From contig NZ_LSAZ01000022.1 of NCBI RefSeq assembly GCF_001584325.1, positions 1-64,000 on the forward strand: DNA of 64,000 bases, written 5' to 3'. This document shows, piece after piece, positions 55,626-63,454 of this stretch. The DNA comes from Bacillus nakamurai. GTDB taxonomy: Bacteria > Bacillota > Bacilli > Bacillales > Bacillaceae. Each line of letters opens with the position of its first letter. The stretch's first letter is position 1. The notes below the pieces were generated by a model. The model saw nothing but the letters and a program-made list of their open reading frames with translations. It had not been told where the DNA came from and did no database searches. The translations under genes were made by a program, and so were the position numbers.

Positions 55626-55883
55626 ATGTCAGAAGTCCATAAAGCAATTTCAGCACACTCCGCAAAACAGCATCATCACGTCAAGTCATTTGTAGAGCTT
55701 GAATATCAGCGTGAACAGGCCATTGATGAAGCCGTTCTCAAATGCAGACAAAATGAACCGTTCACGACGGATGCCATTAATGAAATTACCGCAAAAATGA
55801 ACCAGCTGGCCAAAAAAGGCATTGTGCCGGCAAGACGTTTTGTGACTGAAGATATGGTAAAAGAATTCGTCAGCAAACAGTAA
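55626..55883 (+). CDS. ypbS: YpbS, small conserved protein (DUF2533 type)
   Basis: An 85-residue helical soluble protein starting MSEVHKAISAHSAKQHHH, recognised as YpbS by sequence and its place after dynA. Its stop codon TAA shares its last base with the ATG of a 20-codon frame, and a third small gene follows, so it heads a mini-operon. Function is unknown. Confidence 0.82.
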   Translation: MSEVHKAISAHSAKQHHHVKSFVELEYQREQAIDEAVLKCRQNEPFTTDAINEITAKMNQLAKKGIVPARRFVTEDMVKEFVSKQ

Positions 55884-55945
55884 TGGATGAACCTGTCGCG
55901 TGTCGCTGCGGCACTTGCGGCGCATACTATCAGTATCCGCTGTAA
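55883..55945 (+). CDS. 20-residue CxCxxC peptide coupled to ypbS
   Basis: ATG at 55883-55885 overlaps the ypbS stop as TAATG, a typical termination-reinitiation junction. The frame reads MDEPVACRCGTCGAYYQYPL and ends at 55945, nine bases before the ribosome-binding site of the next gene. Three cysteines in CRCGTC could bind metal. No family is known to me, and a chance frame cannot be excluded. Confidence 0.4.
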   Translation: MDEPVACRCGTCGAYYQYPL

Positions 55946-55958
55946 GGGGGGATTCTAA

Positions 55959-56102
55959 ATGGGCAGGACGAAACTTGGAAACAGAAACGCTCAGCAAAAT
56001 AATAATGCCAAAAAGAAAAACGGCTTTGGGCAGGGATTTGATTCCTATGCCGGCCGTGAAGCTGAAAAGCTGATGGCAAGCAATAAAAGACACGGGCAGT
56101 AG
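55959..56102 (+). CDS. 47-residue basic, Asn/Lys-rich protein
   Basis: The frame begins MGRTKLGNRNAQQNNNAKKK and ends AEKLMASNKRHGQ, with a strong site (GGGGGGA) eight bases upstream and a terminator ten bases downstream. The composition (G, N, K, Q, with a conserved-looking FDSYAGREAEKL) recalls minor small acid-soluble spore proteins. I do not recognise a specific family; ypzF-like small proteins are a possibility. Confidence 0.7.
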   Translation: MGRTKLGNRNAQQNNNAKKKNGFGQGFDSYAGREAEKLMASNKRHGQ

Positions 56103-56111
56103 CCAGTGATG

Positions 56112-56147
56112 GCAGCATCTTCTATAAGAGAGGATGCTGTTTTTTTA
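56112..56147 (+). terminator. Terminator of the ypbS mini-operon
   Basis: CAGCATCTTCT/AGAGGATGCTG stem with T run. Confidence 0.85.
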
Positions 56148-56197
56148 TGGCCCGTCTATGGTAAAATAGGAACATTGAATAAAAAGGGAGTTTCAAT

Positions 56198-57088
56198 ATG
56201 AACAACAATAAATTACTTCTCGTCGACGGCATGGCGCTTTTATTCCGCTCATTTTTCGCGACTGCCGTCCATCGCAATTTTATGATAAATGACAGCGGAA
56301 TTCCGACAAACGGCGTCAACGGCTTTTTAAAACACCTCATTACGGCGGTCGACACCTTTCAGCCGACACATGTCGTCTGCTGCTGGGATATGGGAAGCAA
56401 AACATACCGCAATGACCTGTTTCAGGATTACAAAGCCAATCGAAGCGAGCCGCCGGCTGAGCTGCTTCCGCAATTTGATTTAGCGAAGGAAGCGGCAGCT
56501 GAACTTGGTATTTTAAATATCGGCATAAAAGGCTATGAAGCAGATGACTGTATCGGCACGCTTTCTGCCTTATTTTCGGGTGAAGCCGACATTACGATAG
56601 TAACGGGTGACAAAGATCTGCTTCAGCTGTTAAATGACGAAGTTAAAGTGGCGCTGCTTCAAAAGGGCATCGGTAATTATAAAGTGTATACGAAGGATGT
56701 ATTCATGGAAGAAACGGGAGTCCCGCCTCAAGCGCTGATTGACATTAAGGCGCTGATGGGAGATACAAGCGACAACTATCCGGGCGTTAAGGGAATCGGA
56801 GAAAAAACGGCGTATAAGCTTATCCGTGAGTATGAAAACATTGACCGTTTATTGGAAAGTCTTTCTTTACTGCCGAAGGGCCAGCAAAGTAAAATTCAGC
56901 AAAGCTTAAAAGAGTTGGAGCTGTCCAGGCAGCTTGCTGAAATACATTGCGAAGTGCCGTTGGCCTGTACGCTTGAAGAAGCGTTTTTTACGCTGAAAAT
57001 GGACGAGGCATCATTGATGCTCCGGCGCCATCAGATTAAAGGAATTGAAAGAATGCTCGAAAAGCTGAACGCCAGAGAGATCAGCTGA
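56198..57088 (+). CDS. ypcP: YpcP, 5'-3' exonuclease/flap endonuclease
   Basis: A 296-residue FEN-type nuclease equivalent to the N-terminal domain of DNA polymerase I. Acidic metal-site residues lie in LLVDGMALLFRS (residue 8 area), EADDCIGTL (near 111) and TGDKDLLQL (near 132). The H3TH domain (GVKGIGEKTA near 195) binds duplex DNA. It removes RNA primers and flaps. The start has AAAGGGAG nine bases upstream. It is convergent with sspL, with only seven bases between stops. Confidence 0.94.
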   Translation: MNNNKLLLVDGMALLFRSFFATAVHRNFMINDSGIPTNGVNGFLKHLITAVDTFQPTHVVCCWDMGSKTYRNDLFQDYKANRSEPPAELLPQFDLAKEAAAELGILNIGIKGYEADDCIGTLSALFSGEADITIVTGDKDLLQLLNDEVKVALLQKGIGNYKVYTKDVFMEETGVPPQALIDIKALMGDTSDNYPGVKGIGEKTAYKLIREYENIDRLLESLSLLPKGQQSKIQQSLKELELSRQLAEIHCEVPLACTLEEAFFTLKMDEASLMLRRHQIKGIERMLEKLNAREIS

Positions 57089-57095
57089 TGATCCT

Positions 57096-57224
57096 CTAGC
57101 GTTTTGTATTGCTTTTTTTTGCCTTGTTTTCAAGGGCTGACTTTGGGTCCTTATGCGCGTTTCCTTCCATGTCTCCTTGAGGACTTACGCCGCCAGTAAG
57201 CCGGCCTTTATTTTCCTTTTTCAT
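57096..57224 (-). CDS. sspL: Small acid-soluble spore protein L
   Basis: A 42-residue hydrophilic peptide beginning MKKENKGRLTGGVSPQGD and ending KAKKSNTKR, matching SspL. The start has GAGGTG eight bases upstream. A sigma-G promoter lies just upstream. It is expected in the forespore only; its precise role is unknown. Confidence 0.93.
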   Translation of the reverse strand: MKKENKGRLTGGVSPQGDMEGNAHKDPKSALENKAKKSNTKR

Positions 57225-57243
57225 ATGCTGTTCACCTCGTATT

Positions 57244-57273
57244 TAGGATGAACAGCCAGACACGATTTCATTC
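57244..57273 (-). promoter_or_regulatory. Sigma-G promoter of sspL
   Basis: On the minus strand GAATG (57269-57273), an 18-base spacer and CATCCTA (57244-57250) match GNATR-N18-CATNHTA at every fixed position except the variable H. Confidence 0.7.
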
Positions 57274-57276
57274 CTG

Positions 57277-57669
57277 TCATTCATTCAGCCGGATCGCTTT
57301 TTTTGCCAGCTGATCGGCTGTTTGGTTTTGTTTGCCGGGAATCCATTTAATAAAAAACAATGAGAATACAGCCTTTAACCGGATGATTTCATCAACAAAC
57401 GGCTGGAATGCTTTGTTTTTTACTGCCTCAAGATCAGCGGCCCGCTCCACGATATCGGAATCCGTCCGGAAAGAGACGGATTCATATCCGCGTGCGGCGC
57501 ACAGCTTCATTCCTTCAATTAAAGCAAGAAACTCAGCTTCCTGATTTGAATGGTGTCCGATCGGTATCGAAAAGGATTCTGTTTTTCCTTCATATTTAAT
57601 GAAGATGCCGATGCCGGACGGTCCGGGATTTCCGGCGCTTGCACCGTCTACATAAATTTCAGCCGGCAT
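57277..57669 (-). CDS. rnhA: RNase HI-like protein YpdQ (RnhA)
   Basis: A 130-residue RNase H fold with all four acidic positions: D in [10 protein letters not shown] (residue 8), E in NQEAEFLAL (near 46), D in RTDSDIV (near 70) and D in QTADQLAKK (near 121). It lacks the basic protrusion of E. coli RNase HI. I recall that the B. subtilis homolog showed no RNase H activity when tested, so the function is open. ypdP lies six bases upstream on the same strand. Confidence 0.88.
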   Translation of the reverse strand: MPAEIYVDGASAGNPGPSGIGIFIKYEGKTESFSIPIGHHSNQEAEFLALIEGMKLCAARGYESVSFRTDSDIVERAADLEAVKNKAFQPFVDEIIRLKAVFSLFFIKWIPGKQNQTADQLAKKAIRLNE

Positions 57670-57675
57670 AAAACA

Positions 57676-58356
57676 TCACTCTCCGCGCGGTATCATTCGT
57701 TTTGCCGCATATGCATAAGGGACAGAAATCAATGATACCGCAAATTTAATAAGGTAAGTTGAAATAAAAATGCTGAACCAGACGCCCGCGGAATAAACAC
57801 CAATAAAGGCCACTCCGGTAAAAATCAACGTATCCAGAAGCTGGCTGAGCGCCGTGCTTCCGCTGTTTCGCAGCCACAGGAGCCTGTCAGAAGGAAAGAT
57901 TCGCCTGATGGCCGAATATACATAAACATCTATCGTTTGGCTGAAAATAAAGGCCAAGAGGCTTCCAAGCGCGATCCGCGGCAGAAAACCGAAAATGGTC
58001 TCAAGCGCCGGCTGCGCCATATCAGACGGCGCTGGCTTATACAAGAGAGCTCCCTGCATGGCGAATGTCAAAGCCAGAAGGGTGGAGAAACCGAGCCAAA
58101 CGGCTTTTCGGGCTTCAGCAGGGCCATATTTTTCATTCAGCACATCGGTGGCGAAGAAAACGGTGCCGTACATGATATTTCCGAGTGTGGCCGTCAGCCC
58201 GAACAGCTCCACTGTTTTGACAACCTGTAAGTTGGCGCACACCGTGGCGAAACCGATCCATACAAATAGGCCCGTTTTGCCAAATCCTTTATAAAACAAA
58301 AGAACAATGATAAAATGAATGATCGCAAATAAGATCCATAATACGTCATTAAACAA
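57676..58356 (-). CDS. ypdP: YpdP, queuosine precursor transporter family (YhhQ/DUF165)
   Basis: A 226-residue membrane protein with six helices. Conserved polar residues in VKTVELFG, TDVLNEKYG and the C-terminal 'SQLLDTLIFTGVAFIGV' fit the YhhQ vitamin transporter family, which imports the queuosine precursor preQ0. I take TTG at 58356, with AAAGGAAG about ten bases upstream and the protein starting FNDVLW. Further in-frame codons upstream overlap the ypeP promoter region. It is cotranscribed with rnhA. Confidence 0.88.
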   Translation of the reverse strand: MFNDVLWILFAIIHFIIVLLFYKGFGKTGLFVWIGFATVCANLQVVKTVELFGLTATLGNIMYGTVFFATDVLNEKYGPAEARKAVWLGFSTLLALTFAMQGALLYKPAPSDMAQPALETIFGFLPRIALGSLLAFIFSQTIDVYVYSAIRRIFPSDRLLWLRNSGSTALSQLLDTLIFTGVAFIGVYSAGVWFSIFISTYLIKFAVSLISVPYAYAAKRMIPRGE

Positions 58357-58437
58357 AACCCGCTGACTTCCTTTCAAAAATAGAATGGTTTGATTATAGC
58401 ACACGCCCGTCAACTAATGAATGGTAAGGTGATTTGA

Positions 58438-59109
58438 ATGAATCTTAAGCCGTATATCACAATGGAAGCAAAAGGAACGGGACCCGTCTCATTTTTATCA
58501 GAGGATTGGCTGACTGTTCCAAAAGCGCGTATACTCGCAAGAGAAATCGGCCGCTTTCCATATATAAAAGACATACATTTTGAAGATGAAAAAGGTGCGA
58601 GCTGGACACTTAAGGAACTCGAAAAGCTCACTGAAGAGCTTTCTCATGAACCAGATGATATCACGGTGTACTTTGACGGCAGTTATGATAAACAGAGCCG
58701 TCAGGCCGGCCTGGGCCTCGTCGTGTATTATTCTCTCGGCGCCATACGGTACCGGTTAAGGAAAAACAAAAGCCTATTGCTCAATACGAACAATGAAGCT
58801 GAGTATGCGGCTCTTTACGAGGCGCTGAGGGAAGTGAAGGAACTTGGCGCAAGCAGGAACTCAATTACCATAAGGGGAGACTCGCTCGTCGTTTTGCATC
58901 AGCTTGACGGCAGTTGGCCGTGCTATGACGAAAGCCAAAACGAATGGCTGGATAAGATTGAAGCGCTGCTTGATTCCCTTAAGCTGACCCCGACATATGA
59001 AGCCATCAATCGAAAAGAAAATCAAGAAGCGGATGACCTGGCTAAAAAAATTCTTTTGGATCAACGGATTGAAAGCCGCATGACATTAGAAGGTAACGGA
59101 GATGACTGA
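58438..59109 (+). CDS. ypeP: YpeP, RNase H-fold protein with N-terminal extension
   Basis: A 223-residue protein. Residues 1-70 form an uncharacterised extension, and about 75-210 form an RNase H domain. Acidic residues are in VYFDGSYDK (near 79), NNEAEYAAL (near 122), RGDSLVV (near 146) and EADDLAKK (near 200). The fold resembles plant-type and retroviral RNase H. Activity is unproven. AAGGTGA precedes the ATG. It is divergent from ypdP and followed by ypeQ after two bases. Confidence 0.88.
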   Translation: MNLKPYITMEAKGTGPVSFLSEDWLTVPKARILAREIGRFPYIKDIHFEDEKGASWTLKELEKLTEELSHEPDDITVYFDGSYDKQSRQAGLGLVVYYSLGAIRYRLRKNKSLLLNTNNEAEYAALYEALREVKELGASRNSITIRGDSLVVLHQLDGSWPCYDESQNEWLDKIEALLDSLKLTPTYEAINRKENQEADDLAKKILLDQRIESRMTLEGNGDD

Positions 59110-59111
59110 TA

Positions 59112-59294
59112 TTGGATAAAAAAACCATTTTTAAAGAATTGACCGAGCTGCAGGATGAATATTGCAAGGATTGCTTTATTAAACAGCATTTTCGCAAGGA
59201 ATTCGGAAAAACGCACGCCCATTCCTTTTGTATTAATCAATGTACAGTAGGGGAGAAGCTGAAAGCCTACGGGAAAGTGCTGACAAATCAATAA
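59112..59294 (+). CDS. ypeQ: YpeQ, small zinc-finger-type protein
   Basis: A 60-residue protein with CKDC (18-21) and HSFCINQC (37-44), a likely zinc site. The start is TTG two bases after ypeP, with GGAG about ten bases upstream, so coupling to ypeP is likely. A strong bidirectional terminator follows. Function is unknown. Confidence 0.82.
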   Translation: MDKKTIFKELTELQDEYCKDCFIKQHFRKEFGKTHAHSFCINQCTVGEKLKAYGKVLTNQ

Positions 59295-59296
59295 AA

Positions 59297-59328
59297 ATAA
59301 AACCGCAGCTTTCTGCGGTTTTATTTTT
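59297..59328. terminator. Bidirectional terminator ypeQ/ypzA
   Basis: AAAACCGCAG/CTGCGGTTTT stem with T runs on both strands. Confidence 0.88.
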
Positions 59329-59578
59329 TGAATTCATCAAGCTGATGCTGGCAATCGTCCAGAAGCATGCGCTGCTGCTGTAAAAAATCTTGGTCAAGAG
59401 CTTCCAATTCACTCGATTGTGACATCGTTCTTGCATCCTGAATCGCTTGGTAAGCAGAATCAACCAAGGTCGAATTTTGGCCCCGTGTAGCCGCGCCCGT
59501 TGTTTTCTGTGCGGTTTCCACCGCTAATTCAAGCTGGCGTTTATCAGTAAGTCCGTTTGGAAAAAATTCAGAATCCAT
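59321..59578 (-). CDS. ypzA: YpzA (DUF2564 type)
   Basis: An 85-residue helical, soluble, Gln-rich protein starting MDSEFFPNGLTDKRQLELA, matching YpzA by sequence and by position next to degR. The start has GGAGG nine bases upstream. Its 3' end runs into the terminator shared with ypeQ. Function is unknown. Confidence 0.8.
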   Translation of the reverse strand: MDSEFFPNGLTDKRQLELAVETAQKTTGAATRGQNSTLVDSAYQAIQDARTMSQSSELEALDQDFLQQQRMLLDDCQHQLDEFKK

Positions 59579-59636
59579 AAAAAAACACCTCCGTGAATAG
59601 TTTGGAGATTTTTTTTAGAAATATGTACGGAAAATA

Positions 59637-59663
59637 GAAAACAATGCTAAAATAAGCCGATAT
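59637..59663 (+). promoter_or_regulatory. Sigma-D promoter of degR
   Basis: GCCGATAT at 59656-59663 is an exact sigma-D -10 element. GAAA (59637-59640, consensus TAAA) lies 15 bases upstream, the preferred spacing. Confidence 0.7.
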
Positions 59664-59734
59664 AACTATTGAACCTGAATAATTAGGTCCTATTTACTAT
59701 TCGGGCTATCTTGGTATAGAAGGGAAATACAGCC

Positions 59735-59917
59735 GTGAATGATAAAGACTTAAAAACCATCCTTCAGCAGACGTTTAAAGAAATATACGGTGATTTGGGA
59801 AGCTTAGCGACAATGGCGAAAAAAGGAATGCCGTCAATGGAGAAACAGATCGAAGAGATCGAACAGCGGTGCAAGCAGAATCTTGTAGCCATCGAGATTC
59901 AGACAGCAATCAAATAG
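59735..59917 (+). CDS. degR: DegR, stabiliser of phosphorylated DegU
   Basis: A 60-residue helical protein starting VNDKDLKTILQQTFKEIYG at a GTG codon with AAGGGA about ten bases upstream. DegR protects DegU-phosphate from dephosphorylation and so raises degradative enzyme production. The sigma-D promoter upstream agrees with known control of degR. It lies between ypzA and cspD as in B. subtilis, which supports the assignment. Confidence 0.82.
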   Translation: MNDKDLKTILQQTFKEIYGDLGSLATMAKKGMPSMEKQIEEIEQRCKQNLVAIEIQTAIK

Positions 59918-59945
59918 GAGAGGCATACGCCTCTCCTCTATTTGT
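59916..59945. terminator. Terminator between degR and cspD
   Basis: AGGAGAGGC/GCCTCTCCT stem with ATAC loop, adjacent to the degR stop and facing the cspD end. Confidence 0.75.
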
Positions 59946-59968
59946 CATCTAATCAACATGTATTGAGT

Positions 59969-60169
59969 TTAGAGTTTTACAACATTAGAAGCTTGAGGTC
60001 CACGATTACCTTCGACAATTTCAAAAGAAACTTCTTGTCCTTCTTCTAATGATTTGTATCCTTCTCCTTCGATAGCAGTGAAGTGAACAAATACGTCGTC
60101 TCCGCCTTCAACTTCGATGAAGCCGAATCCTTTTTCATTATTGAACCATTTTACTTTACCGTTTTGCAT
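59969..60169 (-). CDS. cspD: Cold shock protein CspD
   Basis: A 66-residue cold-shock domain protein with RNA-binding motifs KGFGFIE (residues 13-19) and VFVHFTAI (26-33). It binds single-stranded nucleic acid and acts as an RNA chaperone. The long leader contains a TAGCAC/GTGCTA hairpin (60194-60209) next to a T tract, just upstream of the AGGAGG site, which may matter for temperature control. Confidence 0.96.
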   Translation of the reverse strand: MQNGKVKWFNNEKGFGFIEVEGGDDVFVHFTAIEGEGYKSLEEGQEVSFEIVEGNRGPQASNVVKL

Positions 60170-60356
60170 ATTGCTTAATTCCTCCTAGTACTGTAGCACC
60201 TTCGTGCTAAAAAAAATTTTGTCATCATCCAACCGTACGTATGTAAACGTTGTTAAATGATGGTTCAACTATACACCATATGGGAGCGGCCGTCAAGCAG
60301 CCGACGTCTATTTTTTATCTTTATTTTTCCAGAAATGAGATCGCTGCGCTCCGGGC

Positions 60357-60392
60357 ATAAAAAAAGGCACACGAAAACGTCCGTGTGCTCAA
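60357..60392 (-). terminator. ugtP terminator
   Basis: GCACACG/CGTGTGC stem on the minus strand with eight-base loop and seven T. Confidence 0.85.
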
Positions 60393-60394
60393 TT

Positions 60395-61540
60395 TTATGA
60401 AAGCGCCATGTTTACCTTCCCAGTCATTATTTCTGATTCTTTTATGATGTCCTGCAAAATGACTTCGGAAGAGTGCGGGAGATGAAGGCTTTTAATATTT
60501 TCCTTCATTCGGTTTAGCTTCTCCTCATCTGCAAGAAGGGAGGTGACAGACTCTAAAATTTCTTCATGGCGGTTAACCACAATGGCCGCACCGCGTTCTT
60601 CGAAGAAAATGGCATTTTCCTTTTCCTGTCCCGGCACGGGTTTGTACAAAATCACCGGTACGCCGATGGCTGTTGCTTCTGTCAGCGTGATGCCGCCTGG
60701 TTTTGTAATCATGCAGTCCGTAATCCGAAACAGCTCATCAATTCTTTCCACATAGCCGAGAACCTTCAGCCGGTCCGTGTTGGCGGCCTCTAAGCTGCTG
60801 AGTGATTCTTTCAGCGAGCCGTTTTTTCCGCATACCACCACAACCTGCACCTGATCGTCTTTTACGAGATTTTCACACAGCTCTTTCACATTTTTTAAAA
60901 CGCCGTGCGCTCCCGCCATGATAAGAAGGACTTTTTTGTCAGGCGAGATGCTGTATTTCTTATAAATGGGTTTGGTCGGCATCGTTTCCTCAAATTGAGG
61001 CCTGATCGGAATGCCTGTGATTTTTACGTTGTTCGGATGGGTGCCGATTTCAATCAGTTTTTCCTTCACATAATCTGTGGCGACATAATATTTATCTACA
61101 TTTTCATGAACCCAGATTTTGTGCAGGCAAAAATCGGTCATAACGTTAAACGTCGGAATGACTTTTCCGGTTCTCCGTCTGTATTCCGGCACGACAATCA
61201 TCGGAAATGTATTAATAATAATGTCCGGCTTATGCTCTTCGACAAGCTGGCCTAAACGTTTATTTCCCATTTTAAAATAAATGTTGAATTTGCGTTTATT
61301 ATAGATTTTGTCAACTCCGTAATAAAACAAACGATAAAACTGTTTCCCGATTGAGAAGCTTTTTAAATAAAGGTATTGAGTAACCTCAGAAACAATCGGA
61401 TTTGACTCTTGATACAAATTAGAAACCGTCACATGCTGAAAGCCGAGACGGAGACATTGCTCATAGAGCGTTTTGGCCACTTGAACATGTCCGTTTCCGT
61501 AATTTGCAGTCAAAATTAATACTTTTTTATTGGTATTCAA
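60395..61540 (-). CDS. ugtP: Processive diacylglycerol glucosyltransferase UgtP
   Basis: A 381-residue GT28-type (MurG-like) enzyme transferring glucose from UDP-glucose to diacylglycerol, making the lipoteichoic acid anchor. The acceptor-side motif GNGHVQVAKTL is near residue 16, and the donor-site GGITLTEA near 288. In B. subtilis UgtP also delays division in rich medium by acting on FtsZ. The start is TTG with GAGGTGA eight bases upstream. Confidence 0.95.
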   Translation of the reverse strand: MNTNKKVLILTANYGNGHVQVAKTLYEQCLRLGFQHVTVSNLYQESNPIVSEVTQYLYLKSFSIGKQFYRLFYYGVDKIYNKRKFNIYFKMGNKRLGQLVEEHKPDIIINTFPMIVVPEYRRRTGKVIPTFNVMTDFCLHKIWVHENVDKYYVATDYVKEKLIEIGTHPNNVKITGIPIRPQFEETMPTKPIYKKYSISPDKKVLLIMAGAHGVLKNVKELCENLVKDDQVQVVVVCGKNGSLKESLSSLEAANTDRLKVLGYVERIDELFRITDCMITKPGGITLTEATAIGVPVILYKPVPGQEKENAIFFEERGAAIVVNRHEEILESVTSLLADEEKLNRMKENIKSLHLPHSSEVILQDIIKESEIMTGKVNMALS

Positions 61541-61764
61541 GTAAATTCACCTCAATGTAATCAACAACAAGCAAGCTTCATGCATCGTAAGGAGTTATTG
61601 TCTATAGATAAACATAACACAAGTACATCATTTTATAATAAGCATGGCAACATATTTAAACTAAATTTAATTGATATGTTCCAGTATTTTAAAGTTTTGT
61701 TATGCACATACTGAATCAAGAGTATTTTATCATATTTTTGTCACCGTATCACTTAAAACAAAAA

Positions 61765-62673
61765 TTAATCCCACTCATAAGGGGTTTCTTGATAAACATA
61801 GTAATTCAGCCAATTCATAAACAATAACGTCGCATGAGCCTTCCAGCGGTTTACCGGTTCTTTTCCGCCGGGTGCGAAATAGTGCTTAGGAGCCTCAACG
61901 GACGGAAGATTCCTGTCCATATCTCTTTCATACTCATGAAGAAGCGTATCGGTATCATATTCCGGATGACCTGTTAAGAAAATTTGTTTCTCGTCTTTGG
62001 AGACGATTAAACAGACGCCCGCTTCCTCTGATGCGGTCAGCACATTCAGTTCCTGAGCCGAATGCAATTGCTCCGTATTAATATCTGTATGCCGTGAATG
62101 GGGCACATAGTATAGCTCGTCAAATCCTCTTACCAATCTCTCATGTTTTTTGAGAACGGTATGCTCAAATACTCCGAAGATTTTTTTTTGCATTTCGACT
62201 TTCTCGATGCCGTAATGGTAATACAGACCGGCTTGCGCGCCCCAGCAAATATGAAGCGTCGAAGTTACGTTTGTTTTGCTCCATTCCATGATTTCTTTCA
62301 ATTCATCCCAGTAAGAAACATCTTCAAACGGCAGATGCTCAATCGGCGCTCCGGTAATAATCATTCCGTCAAACCGTTTGTGACGGATGCTGGAAAATGT
62401 GGTGTAAAATTCATCCAAATGCTGCCTTGCTGTATTTTTTGGAGTATGTGTGCTCGGAATCAAGAACGTAAAGTGAACTTGTAAGGGCGAATTCCCAAGC
62501 AGCCTGAGGAGCTGGGTTTCCGTTTGGATTTTTTTCGGCATCAGATTTAAAATCACGATCTTCTGCGGCCGAATATCCTGATGAAACGCTCTGTTTTCAT
62601 CCATTACAAATATGTGTTCACTTTCAAGCACCTGCTTAGCGGGCAGGTGATTTGGTATATTAATAGGCAACAT
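61765..62673 (-). CDS. metA: Homoserine O-acetyltransferase MetA
   Basis: A 302-residue enzyme activating homoserine for methionine synthesis. The nucleophile is C143 in HICWGAQ and the catalytic pair is in GHPEYD near 235. The acyl-specificity position (TGAPIE, E112) is Glu, which in characterised homologs favours acetyl-CoA over succinyl-CoA, so I call it an acetyltransferase. The start has CGGAGG seven bases upstream. No S-box riboswitch is present upstream. Confidence 0.94.
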   Translation of the reverse strand: MLPINIPNHLPAKQVLESEHIFVMDENRAFHQDIRPQKIVILNLMPKKIQTETQLLRLLGNSPLQVHFTFLIPSTHTPKNTARQHLDEFYTTFSSIRHKRFDGMIITGAPIEHLPFEDVSYWDELKEIMEWSKTNVTSTLHICWGAQAGLYYHYGIEKVEMQKKIFGVFEHTVLKKHERLVRGFDELYYVPHSRHTDINTEQLHSAQELNVLTASEEAGVCLIVSKDEKQIFLTGHPEYDTDTLLHEYERDMDRNLPSVEAPKHYFAPGGKEPVNRWKAHATLLFMNWLNYYVYQETPYEWD

Positions 62674-62705
62674 GCCACCTCCGTTATTCCCCGTTAATTT
62701 TCTTC

Positions 62706-62734
62706 ATTATAGAAATTTTTAAGTCATTTTTCAA
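62706..62734 (-). promoter_or_regulatory. metA promoter
   Basis: On the minus strand TTGAAA (62729-62734), 17-base spacer, TATAAT (62706-62711), about 33 bases before the start. Confidence 0.75.
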
Positions 62735-62900
62735 TCCATCGCGGCGTAATAAACCGCAAATGAAGAAGAATCATGGGCGGAAGGCTTAAAAAAATCGGGA
62801 TGATTCTTTATTATGACGAATGAAGAGCGGTTTGGTTCCTCTGAAAAAGCGTTTTCCAGTATGTGATAAAAATAGGGAAGCTGTAAGAGACAGTTTCCGT

Positions 62901-62928
62901 TTGTTTTCCAGTGTGAAACAGGTAAAAT
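62901..62928 (+). promoter_or_regulatory. bsaA promoter
   Basis: TTGTTT at 62901-62906, 16-base spacer, TAAAAT at 62923-62928. Confidence 0.5.
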
Positions 62929-62957
62929 AGATGAAGAATGGTACGAGGAGGCTGAAG

Positions 62958-63440
62958 ATGACAATCTACGACATAAATGTACGGACCATAACGGGCAAAG
63001 ACATGGCCCTTTCGCCTTTTCAGGGCAAGGTGATGATCATTGTTAATACAGCGAGCAAATGCGGCTTTACGCCGCAGCTGAAACAGCTTCAGGAGCTTTA
63101 TGATACATATCAGCAAGAAGGGCTTGAGATTTTAGGTTTTCCCTGCAATCAATTCATGAACCAGGAGCCCGGAAATGAGGCGGAAATTCAGGAATTCTGC
63201 GCAAAAAATTACGGAGTCACCTTCCCGATGTTTGCAAAAATTGACGTCAATGGGGCAAACGCTCATCCTCTTTTTACATTTCTTACTGAAGAAGCGAAGG
63301 GGATGCTCGGCACTAAGGCGATTAAATGGAATTTCACTAAATTCATAGTGGATCGGAACGGGAAAGTTGTCGGCCGTTTTTCGCCCAATGTCAATCCGAA
63401 GGAGCTTGAGGATACGGTGCAAAGGCTTTTGGTCGAATAA
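62958..63440 (+). CDS. bsaA: Glutathione peroxidase homolog BsaA
   Basis: A 160-residue thioredoxin-fold peroxidase. The active Cys is in NTASKCGFTPQ (near 35), with Gln in GFPCNQF (near 70) and Trp in KWNFTKF (near 124). Bacillus lacks glutathione, so reduction is likely by thioredoxin or a related thiol. The ATG at 62958 has GAGGAGG seven bases upstream; an ATG nine codons earlier is less good. ypgQ follows 14 bases downstream. Confidence 0.94.
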   Translation: MTIYDINVRTITGKDMALSPFQGKVMIIVNTASKCGFTPQLKQLQELYDTYQQEGLEILGFPCNQFMNQEPGNEAEIQEFCAKNYGVTFPMFAKIDVNGANAHPLFTFLTEEAKGMLGTKAIKWNFTKFIVDRNGKVVGRFSPNVNPKELEDTVQRLLVE

Positions 63441-63454
63441 GAGGTGAATGAGAC

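Noticed and set aside
62674..62760. S-box (SAM) riboswitch before metA
   Set aside because: The leader after the promoter is only about 33 bases, too short for an S-box.
62731..62964. 77-codon minus-strand frame between metA and bsaA
   Set aside because: It covers the metA promoter and the start of bsaA, is Ser-rich, and has no ribosome-binding site.
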